Source: an uncultured Actinomycetes bacterium (GTDB lineage: Bacteria > Actinomycetota > Actinomycetes > Nanopelagicales > Nanopelagicaceae). Taken from it: a DNA stretch of 6,812 nucleotides. Positions 1 through 5,259 of the stretch are shown in pieces. Below the pieces are notes generated by a model. That model searched no databases and had not been told where the DNA came from. It saw only the letters and a list, made by a program, of their open reading frames with translations. A program made the translations under genes and the position numbers. Where the stretch lies: NCBI GenBank assembly GCA_903939005.1, contig CAJAFH010000214.1, forward strand, positions 1 to 6,812, written 5' to 3'. The first letter of the stretch is position 1, and each line of letters opens with the position of its first letter.

Positions 1-706
1 CATCAAACCAGACATAAACAACTTGATCGGTATCCCATGGAACTGGAATTCCCCAATCAAATGTGGAACGTGAAATTGAAAGATCTGAAACGCCGCCTTC
101 TAGGAAAGAAATAACCTCATTACGCGCACTTTCAGGTTGGCAGCTTTGCGGGTTTGCTTTGTAATGTGCCAGTAACTTTTCAGTAAATGCAGAAAGCCGA
201 AAGAAATAATTATTTTCATTAACAATTTCTACTGGCTTGCTATGGATTGGGCAAAGTTTTTCATCGCCAGAATCAATCAAATCACCTGGAAGTTTGAACT
301 CTTCGCAACCAACGCAGTATGGGCCTTCGTATTTGCCCGCATAAATGTGGTCAGCATCTCTTAGACTTTGTAAAAACTTTTGCACTCGCTCGGTATGACG
401 AGGTTCGGTGGTGCGAATGAAGTCATCGTTAGCAATATTTAGCGCTGCCCAATTGGGTTTCCAAGCATCTGCAACCAAACGGTCACACCAATCTTGCGGT
501 GCAACGTTGTTCTGATCAGCCGTGCGCATAACTTTCTGACCGTGTTCATCGGTGCCAGTTAAGAACCAGACTGATTCGCCACGTTGACGATGCCAACGAG
601 TTAAAACATCGCCCGCAACTGTTGTGTATGCGTGGCCAATGTGTGGCGCATCGTTTACATAGTAGATCGGCGTCGTTAGATAGAAAGACTTATTAACAGC
701 GCTCAT
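1..706 (-). CDS. metG: Methionyl-tRNA synthetase, N-terminal part (3' end beyond the left edge)
   Basis: Class I aminoacyl-tRNA synthetase that charges tRNA-Met, including the initiator, with methionine in the cytosol. About 235 codons are visible, with no stop up to the left edge. Residues 10-25 contain the family start LTTPIYYVN and the ATP-binding HIGH motif at 22-25. TGTDEHGQK follows at 50-58. A zinc knuckle uses C131, C134, C152 and H155, the CxxC...CxxH arrangement of the single-knuckle Thermus-type enzymes. The visible part ends at a VYVWFD motif of the catalytic domain. The KMSKS loop and anticodon-binding domain must lie to the left of the window. The ATG at 704-706 is chosen because translation from it gives the normal family N-terminus. 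It overlaps the rsmI stop as ATGA, and no good Shine-Dalgarno is seen before it, so coupled translation from rsmI is likely. Confidence 0.97.
   Translation of the reverse strand, partial: MSAVNKSFYLTTPIYYVNDAPHIGHAYTTVAGDVLTRWHRQRGESVWFLTGTDEHGQKVMRTADQNNVAPQDWCDRLVADAWKPNWAALNIANDDFIRTTEPRHTERVQKFLQSLRDADHIYAGKYEGPYCVGCEEFKLPGDLIDSGDEKLCPIHSKPVEIVNENNYFFRLSAFTEKLLAHYKANPQSCQPESARNEVISFLEGGVSDLSISRSTFDWGIPVPWDTDQVVYVWFD
703..706 (-). promoter_or_regulatory. ATGA stop/start overlap coupling rsmI and metG
   Basis: Read on the minus strand these four bases are ATGA: ATG starts metG and TGA ends rsmI. The preceding bases (AAGATGTCCCA) hold no convincing purine-rich ribosome-binding site. Termination-reinitiation is the simplest explanation of how metG is translated. 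The overlap is seen directly; the coupling is inferred. Confidence 0.7.
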
Positions 707-1551
707 TGGGACATCTTATTGGAATCGACGACTGCGGCATAAACGATTTTCTTCGGGATCTTAAATTCTTCGGCCACGGTAGCAATTGCGCCTTTACGAT
801 CCATGCCGGCCCCTTCAAATTCACGTACTCGAGCGACCATATCTGCCGAAGTTGCAGCAGCATCGCCAACAGGTGCGCCGGCAATCACCAATGTGATTTC
901 ACCTAAAACTTCATTGCTAACAGACCAATTGTGCAGCTCTGAAAGTGTGCCCCGGATAGTTTCTTCATACCGCTTTGTCATCTCGCGACAGATCGCACCT
1001 TGACGTTCGCCACCAATTGCAGGTACCGCATCTGCCAATGATTCAGCTAACCGATGAGGCGCTTCAAATAAAACAATTGTGCGTTCTTCAAAGCGCAGTG
1101 ATTCATAAAATTTCTGTCGTGCCCCACTTGCTCGTGGTGCAAAACCATCAAAAGTAAATCGATCGGTTGGTAGCCCGGCTAAAGCGATAGCCATCGTGAC
1201 CGCACTTGGTCCGGGTAGAACACTTACTTCGATATTGGCTGCAATCGCATCACGCATCAATCTAAAACCAGGATCACTAATAGTCGGCATACCAGCATCA
1301 GAAACCACAACTACTTTTAAACCACTCTTAAGCAACTCTAAAACTTCTTGAGTTCGAGCATCTTCATTACCTTCAAAGAAAGAGAGAACTCGAGCGGTAA
1401 AGGTCACTCCTAAGTCAGCAGCTAGGCGATGAAAGCGGCGAGAATCTTCAGCAGCAATCACATCAGCGCTGGTGAGCGCAGCAATTAAGCGCGCGCTGGC
1501 ATCGCCTGGGTTACCAAGTGGGGTTGCTGCCAAAATTAAGCTCACGCGCAT
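703..1551 (-). CDS. rsmI: 16S rRNA (cytidine(1402)-2'-O)-methyltransferase RsmI
   Basis: A 282-residue member of the SAM-dependent tetrapyrrole-methylase fold, the usual RsmI length. RsmI 2'-O-methylates C1402 in the decoding centre of 16S rRNA. Signatures are in order and intact: ATPLGNPGDAS (9-19), AAEDSRR (33-39), VSDAGMPTISDPG (83-95), LPGPSA (112-117), GFAPR (136-140) and FEAPHRL (162-168). A REMTKRYEE segment followed by RGTLSEL comes next, then a C-terminal helical region ending at IVYAAVVD. The ATG at 1549-1551 puts the SAM-loop strand at residue 4, so no later start is possible. The gene lies upstream of and overlaps metG by 4 nt, so the two are probably cotranscribed. Its start is 11 nt from the divergent pmt start, so any promoter must lie inside the pmt coding region. 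I could not identify a convincing one there. Confidence 0.97.
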   Translation of the reverse strand: MRVSLILAATPLGNPGDASARLIAALTSADVIAAEDSRRFHRLAADLGVTFTARVLSFFEGNEDARTQEVLELLKSGLKVVVVSDAGMPTISDPGFRLMRDAIAANIEVSVLPGPSAVTMAIALAGLPTDRFTFDGFAPRASGARQKFYESLRFEERTIVLFEAPHRLAESLADAVPAIGGERQGAICREMTKRYEETIRGTLSELHNWSVSNEVLGEITLVIAGAPVGDAAATSADMVARVREFEGAGMDRKGAIATVAEEFKIPKKIVYAAVVDSNKMSQ

Positions 1552-1556
1552 ACGCT
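1551..1556 (+). promoter_or_regulatory. Candidate -10 element for leaderless pmt mRNA (TACGCT)
   Basis: TACGCT fits TAnnnT and is followed by exactly six bases (ACCGCC) before the pmt ATG at 1563. Transcription would therefore begin at or next to the A of the start codon. No Shine-Dalgarno-like sequence precedes this ATG. The hexamer overlaps the first base of the divergent rsmI start codon. The same spacing occurs before glp. This rests on pattern only; a clear -35 box was not seen. Confidence 0.4.
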
Positions 1557-1562
1557 ACCGCC

Positions 1563-2858
1563 ATGAAGCAGTTCGCCAGATCAGCACTAGCGCCATATGC
1601 AATCTATTTGATCGCGCTGATCGCTTTCGGCATGCGCTTATTCCATTTAGGTCAGCCGAAAGGCTTTATTTTCGATGAACTCTATTATGTAAATGGGGCG
1701 CAAGATTATTTGAAATACGGCGTTGAAGTCGATGGCCTTAAACCCGAATTCATTGTTCATCCCCCAGTTGGTAAATGGGCAATTGCCCTTGGAATAAAGC
1801 TCTTTGGTGATCAGGAATTTGGCTGGCGATTCGCATCTGCATTCTTTGGTTCTCTATTGATTCTTATCGTGGGCTTGATTGCTAAAGAACTGTTCAAGTC
1901 AGATAGTTGGGCCGCACTTGCCAGCGGATTGATTGCGCTAGATGGCTTGGCTCTTGTTCATTCCAGAACTGCACTCCTTGATTTATTCTTAACTTTCTTT
2001 GTTGTTCTAGCACTATGGGCATGGCTAAAGAATTGGCATTGGTTGGCTGGGCTCGCATTTGGCTTAGCGGCAGCGACTAAATGGAGTGGTCTCTATTTCT
2101 TAGTTCTATTTGCGCTGATAACTTTCTATCGAATTAGTAATAACTATTCTGGCCGCCAATTAATCAGACCAATCTTAAAGTTTCCAATTCAATACGGTTT
2201 GCTGCCAGTTGCGACTTATTTTGCAAGTTGGATCGGTTGGTTCCGAAGTGATCTTGGTTGGGATCGCAATTGGTCACCGAGTGCGCTTAAATCTTTTTGG
2301 CACTACCACGCCGAAATGTTAGGTTTTCATACCGGCTTGGTTGAAAAACATTCATACCAAGCAAATCCCTGGAGTTGGTTAGTTCAAGGCCGACCAACAT
2401 CTTTCTTTTATGGCACACCTAAAGGTTGTGGATCGGATAGTTGCTCACAAGAAGTTCTGGCGTTAGGTACACCGTTGCTTTGGTGGTTCGGCACAATTGC
2501 GATCTTTATTGTGTTTGGCATCTTGATTCGTAATTACTTAAATAAAAAGCACGAATTCACGCCTATCTTTATCTGGGCTGGTTTAGTAGCTGGATATCTA
2601 CCTTGGTTCTTATTTCAAAAACGAACCGTATTTTCGTTCTACGCAATTGTTTTCGAGCCATTTCTAATATTCGCCCTGGTTTATTGTGCTAAATACCTAA
2701 TGGAATCAAGGGTTAAGAAGGAAATTTCACAAGCTGTCATAACTGTTGCAATTGTATTAATAGCGTTGAACTTTATTTACTTCTATCCGATTTTTACCGG
2801 TGAAGTAATTACTTACGATGCTTGGTATGCCCGAATGTGGCTACCGTCTTGGATCTGA
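1563..2858 (+). CDS. pmt: Protein O-mannosyltransferase (GT39 / PMT family)
   Basis: A 431-residue multi-pass membrane glycosyltransferase. Family members transfer mannose from polyprenyl-phosphate-mannose to Ser/Thr of proteins during export, with the active site on the outer membrane face. Near the N-terminus, after the first membrane segment (about 11-27), is the catalytic acidic pair FDELYY (D38, E39). Then come VHPPVGKW (about 65-72), a GWRFASAFFG helix, the LDGLALVHSRTALLD stretch (about 126-140) and TKWSGLY (172-178), all as in mycobacterial Pmt (Rv1002c). The end, MWLPSWI, matches the usual family C-terminus, so the gene looks complete, though shorter than the roughly 520-residue mycobacterial enzyme. 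The ATG at 1563 is preferred over the upstream GTG at 1518, which would run 34 nt into rsmI and lacks a ribosome-binding site. Its stop codon directly abuts the glpR stop. Confidence 0.93.
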   Translation: MKQFARSALAPYAIYLIALIAFGMRLFHLGQPKGFIFDELYYVNGAQDYLKYGVEVDGLKPEFIVHPPVGKWAIALGIKLFGDQEFGWRFASAFFGSLLILIVGLIAKELFKSDSWAALASGLIALDGLALVHSRTALLDLFLTFFVVLALWAWLKNWHWLAGLAFGLAAATKWSGLYFLVLFALITFYRISNNYSGRQLIRPILKFPIQYGLLPVATYFASWIGWFRSDLGWDRNWSPSALKSFWHYHAEMLGFHTGLVEKHSYQANPWSWLVQGRPTSFFYGTPKGCGSDSCSQEVLALGTPLLWWFGTIAIFIVFGILIRNYLNKKHEFTPIFIWAGLVAGYLPWFLFQKRTVFSFYAIVFEPFLIFALVYCAKYLMESRVKKEISQAVITVAIVLIALNFIYFYPIFTGEVITYDAWYARMWLPSWI

Positions 2859-3635
2859 TTACTCGTTAACAGCTTTGCTTTCGTTCAAACGATCGACTGC
2901 TTCATCGGCAAGTATCTGATCAAAGATTTCATCTTTAGATGGCGCTACGGCATTAAGTGCTGCAATTGCCAAATTCTCTTGTTCATCGCTCCAACGACCA
3001 GGCTCAGTTAAATCAATGATGCGTTTCTGTGACACAGCTTTAGGTGCACTCAAATAAGTTGGAGCCGGGATCGAATCTGGCTGCCAGGTGCGACGTTCTT
3101 CAGCTGTGCCTTTTGGCAAAATAACCACGCCAGTTAATTCGCGTTCAGAGAGTGGAATCCAATGATCAGTGGTTGCTTTCGGAGTTACTACATCAACTAA
3201 GTTGGTTGTTGATACGCCATTAGTTTCGCGTTGCAGTTGCTTAACTCGACGAAGTTGTAGTCGCTCTGAGATTGTTTCGCGGCGTACCTGCACAATGTAA
3301 AGCGCGATTCCGGAAATTGGGACCAATGTGTAAACGAATTGCAATTTATTCATGACCCCACCCACTGAAGTAGCTACTAAGGAAAAAGTTAATAAAGCAA
3401 AAATAATTCGTCGACGTAACATCTTTTGAGCGCTCTTTGCGACGAAATCTAAATCGGTATGCATGATTCCAGTTTCCGGTAATCCACCTGGAGATTTACT
3501 TGCCACAACTTTTAACGCACTCTTGTATCGCTCAACTGACTTTCCAGAAAATTCTTCGCGGTCGTGAATCCAACGCGGCAGAAAGTAGGAAACCCACATT
3601 CCGGCGATCGCGAGATAGATAAGTCCAGAGGTCAT
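2859..3635 (-). CDS. glpR: GlpR-like membrane protein, putative receptor for the gephyrin-like protein Glp
   Basis: A 258-residue membrane protein of the actinobacterial family encoded after glp and rimJ (Rv0996 in M. tuberculosis). The C. glutamicum member, GlpR, is described as the membrane receptor of Glp in the divisome. Hydrophobic segments are visible at about 4-20, 77-95 and 98-117. The first is followed by a basic-acidic loop (21-76) with PRWIHDREE; the last is followed by a strongly basic helix (118-136) and a long hydrophilic tail. The tail has the family-like motif W184-P and P190-x-P-x-Y, then APKA, then RIIDLTEPGRW (205-215), and an acidic C-terminal helix rich in D/E. It is shorter than mycobacterial homologues as I recall them (about 350). 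Assignment rests on gene order, topology and the tail motif. Binding to Glp is inferred. Confidence 0.75.
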   Translation of the reverse strand: MTSGLIYLAIAGMWVSYFLPRWIHDREEFSGKSVERYKSALKVVASKSPGGLPETGIMHTDLDFVAKSAQKMLRRRIIFALLTFSLVATSVGGVMNKLQFVYTLVPISGIALYIVQVRRETISERLQLRRVKQLQRETNGVSTTNLVDVVTPKATTDHWIPLSERELTGVVILPKGTAEERRTWQPDSIPAPTYLSAPKAVSQKRIIDLTEPGRWSDEQENLAIAALNAVAPSKDEIFDQILADEAVDRLNESKAVNE

Positions 3636-3643
3636 GATGGTTA

Positions 3644-3649
3644 AAGATA
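3644..3649 (-). promoter_or_regulatory. Possible internal -10 element before glpR (TATCTT)
   Basis: In the 61-nt gap between rimJ and glpR, minus-strand TATCTT fits TAnnnT and lies 8 nt before the glpR ATG. No purine-rich ribosome-binding site is present; the nearby run is CCCCC on this strand. A near-leaderless internal promoter could let glpR be expressed apart from glp and rimJ. The spacing is 2 nt longer than at the pmt and glp starts and no -35 box is evident, so this is weak. Confidence 0.25.
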
Positions 3650-3696
3650 GAGGGGGTTCACGCTCAAATCGGGTATTTAGGGGCCTTTAAAGCTGG

Positions 3697-4296
3697 CTAC
3701 TTAACTGCCGGATTCTCTTTTACAAAGCAGATGTGATCACGCCAAGCCCCATCAATATGTAGATAACGTGGACGATCGCCTTCGAGAATAAAGCCAGCTT
3801 TCTCTGCCACCCGACGCGAAGCGCTATTTTCTGGGCGCAAATTAATCTCAACGCGATGCAGTCCTAACTCATCAAACCCGTATGCAGTAAGCATTTCGAC
3901 GGCCTGCGTAGTAAATCCACGATTGGCAAAACGGCGATCAATCCAATACCCAATGTGTGCACCGCGTAGAGCTCCATAAATAATGCCGCCCATAGTTATC
4001 TGGCCAATCAGATTTGGGCCTTGCCATATGGCCAGTGAAATCGTGCGGCCACTGCGCCCATCACGGTTATAGATGCGCACCATATCGAGAAAAGAGGGCC
4101 GCTTTGAAATTAGATCCCCGCCATCAATATGTTCTGGCACTTGTGGCAAGGTCGCTTCCCAAGGAGTAAGCCACTCGCGATTTTCAGCACGTACTGCAAA
4201 CCATTTTGCGCGGTCGCGAAATCGCAACGGGCGAAGGGTTAATTCATTATTTTTTAAAACGACCGGCCAGCTCTGATCAGACATGCGATCGCTCAC
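3697..4296 (-). CDS. rimJ: RimJ-like GNAT N-acetyltransferase
   Basis: A 199-residue acetyl-CoA-dependent N-acetyltransferase of the RimJ/RimL branch, which acetylates protein N-termini (RimJ acts on ribosomal protein S5 in E. coli). Visible features are TLRPLRFRDRAKW (20-32), LTPWE (43-47) and the core strand IGYWID (115-120). The acetyl-CoA loop around 121-131 is RRFANRGFTTQ, with Thr where the last Gly/Ala of the usual R/Q-x-x-G-x-G/A is expected. HRVEINLRPENSASRRVAEKAGF (147-169) and a final YLHIDGAWRDH (178-188) follow. The end matches mycobacterial Rv0995, encoded in the same position between glp and glpR. The first start is a GTG (4294-4296), 6 nt after the glp stop. An ATG at 4282-4284 gives a protein four residues shorter and is equally possible; neither has a clear ribosome-binding site. 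The true substrate is unknown, and cotranscription with glp is very likely. Confidence 0.88.
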   Translation of the reverse strand: MSDRMSDQSWPVVLKNNELTLRPLRFRDRAKWFAVRAENREWLTPWEATLPQVPEHIDGGDLISKRPSFLDMVRIYNRDGRSGRTISLAIWQGPNLIGQITMGGIIYGALRGAHIGYWIDRRFANRGFTTQAVEMLTAYGFDELGLHRVEINLRPENSASRRVAEKAGFILEGDRPRYLHIDGAWRDHICFVKENPAVK

Positions 4297-4302
4297 AACT
4301 AC

Positions 4303-5214
4303 TTAAATGTATCGACGCTCGAGCACAACGACAGTGACTTCTTGCCCGATTGCTTTTTCAATATCACTTTCAGAAAGTGCAATAAAAGCATTGGCATCAG
4401 AGAGCGTTGATTGCTCATCTTGTGATGGAAGTGGCATCACTGAAGTGCCATCTTCGGAAAGAATTGCGCGAATATATGAACGAAGCCCAGCAGAGGATGC
4501 AACCGGCTTTTCTAACTTCGCTTTGACAGCTGGGCGATGAATTGTGGCTGCGCCTAACAATGTGCGAATCATTGGGCGAATAAATAGTTCGAACGAGATA
4601 TATGCCGAAATCGGATCACCCGGAAGCGTTACGACAGGTGTTTTATCTGGGCCGATGGTGCCAAAGTTGTGACGACCACTTGCTTCGATCGCTAAATCCA
4701 CTGTGGTGATATCGCCTAATTTAGCTAAGGTGCGAGTAATTAGATCGAATGAATCATCTTGGCGTTCGCCACTAATAATAATTAGATCTGCACGTACTAA
4801 TTGATCTTCAATTACCCGTTGCAATTGTTCTTCATCATCTGGAATTGAGTGAACGCGGTAACCAATTGCACCCGTTTCGCGAACGGCTGTAGTTAACAAC
4901 CAAGAATTAGTTTCATACTCTTCATCACCAGTAAGTTGCTTGCCAGGTTCGACTAGATCTGGACCAGCTGAAAGAACTACTACGCGTGGATGTGGTCTAG
5001 TGGGTAAATGATCTAATCCAATTGAGGCAGCTAAACCAATTTGGGTTGCCCGGATTCGTGCGCCAGCGCGCAATACCAATCGCTCGCCAGCATGAACATC
5101 GCTAGCCAAGGTTGCTCCATGAGCATCGAGCAGCGGCATATCAAATGACTCAAGCGGCTTACAAATGGAAATTAGCGAGGTGAGAAACTCATCTACCTTT
5201 GTGCGCTCTGACAT
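4303..5214 (-). CDS. glp: Gephyrin-like MoeA homologue (Glp), lacking domain II and key active-site residues
   Basis: A 303-residue relative of molybdotransferase MoeA/gephyrin E, which normally has 400-430 residues. Residues 1-42 match domain I up to LASDV. The chain then jumps in frame to the GE of the later GED motif (43-44), so the signature PGFDNSAMDGYAV and all of domain II are absent. Domain III follows: GLAASIGL (60-67), RVVVLSAG (77-84), YETNS (100-104), a shortened SGERQDDSFD (148-157), LAIEASGRHNFG (174-185) and LPGDPISA (197-204). Domain IV runs from about 225 to the end. In MoeA the 174-180 segment reads LAIKPGK; both lysines are gone here, and STGDE has become SAGPD. Molybdenum insertion is therefore unlikely. 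Position and sequence match the actinobacterial Glp/MoeA1 clade (Rv0994), whose C. glutamicum member binds FtsZ and GlpR. First gene of glp-rimJ-glpR. The frame is intact, so this is not a decaying gene by this evidence. Confidence 0.88.
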   Translation of the reverse strand: MSERTKVDEFLTSLISICKPLESFDMPLLDAHGATLASDVHAGERLVLRAGARIRATQIGLAASIGLDHLPTRPHPRVVVLSAGPDLVEPGKQLTGDEEYETNSWLLTTAVRETGAIGYRVHSIPDDEEQLQRVIEDQLVRADLIIISGERQDDSFDLITRTLAKLGDITTVDLAIEASGRHNFGTIGPDKTPVVTLPGDPISAYISFELFIRPMIRTLLGAATIHRPAVKAKLEKPVASSAGLRSYIRAILSEDGTSVMPLPSQDEQSTLSDANAFIALSESDIEKAIGQEVTVVVLERRYI

Positions 5215-5220
5215 AATCCC

Positions 5221-5226
5221 ACCATA
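5221..5226 (-). promoter_or_regulatory. Candidate -10 element for leaderless glp mRNA (TATGGT)
   Basis: Minus-strand TATGGT fits TAnnnT and is followed by exactly six bases (GGGATT) before the glp ATG at 5212-5214, the same geometry as at pmt. It would start transcription at the start codon. An alternative reading is that GGTGGG acts as a weak ribosome-binding site for a transcript from further upstream. No clear -35 box was found. It would drive glp, rimJ and glpR. Confidence 0.42.
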
Positions 5227-5230
5227 CTTT
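5225..5230 (+). promoter_or_regulatory. Candidate -10 element for the cyclo-ligase gene (TACTTT), overlapping the glp -10
   Basis: TACTTT fits TAnnnT. A start about 7 nt downstream (near 5237) would give a 23-nt leader containing the AGGG sequence at 5248-5251. It shares the TA at 5225-5226 with the opposing glp hexamer, suggesting one bidirectional promoter in the 45-nt gap. GATACT at 5238-5243 is an alternative, but it would place the transcript start within the ribosome-binding site. Pattern only. Confidence 0.3.
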
Positions 5231-5247
5231 GTAACTCGATACTTCCT

Positions 5248-5251
5248 AGGG
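5248..5251 (+). promoter_or_regulatory. Weak Shine-Dalgarno (AGGG) for the cyclo-ligase gene
   Basis: AGGG lies 8 nt before the ATG at 5260, a normal spacing, and supports that start. It is the most recognisable ribosome-binding site of a complete gene in the window; pmt, glp, glpR and rimJ lack a clear one. Confidence 0.4.
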
Positions 5252-5259
5252 ATTTAACT

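Noticed and set aside
1518..1562. Upstream GTG start giving pmt 15 extra residues
   Set aside because: It overlaps the divergent rsmI coding region by 34 nt, has no ribosome-binding site, and adds residues unlike the family. The ATG at 1563 has a well-placed -10-like hexamer.
693..1678. Several 60-68-codon reading frames opposite or beside rsmI
   Set aside because: They lie in other frames of rsmI and pmt, have no family resemblance or start context, and reflect open shadow frames.
3636..3696. The 61-nt rimJ-glpR gap as a terminator or small RNA
   Set aside because: Only an 8-bp AT-rich palindrome (CTTTAAAG) is present, too weak for a terminator, and the gap is too short to support a separate RNA gene.
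4428..4455. Inverted repeat GAAGTGGCA / TGCCATCTTC with a 9-nt loop
   Set aside because: It is inside the glp coding region, has a one-base bulge and no U-run, and is explained by the codons for its residues.
4073..4540. Plus-strand reading frames opposite rimJ and glp
   Set aside because: They are antisense shadows of strongly recognisable genes and have no independent coding signal.
4303..5214. Glp-like gene as a pseudogene or internal-deletion artefact
   Set aside because: The frame is open from start to stop, domain III/IV motifs are kept, the neighbours are intact, and the deletion removes a discrete structural domain. An artefact can be excluded only from reads or relatives.
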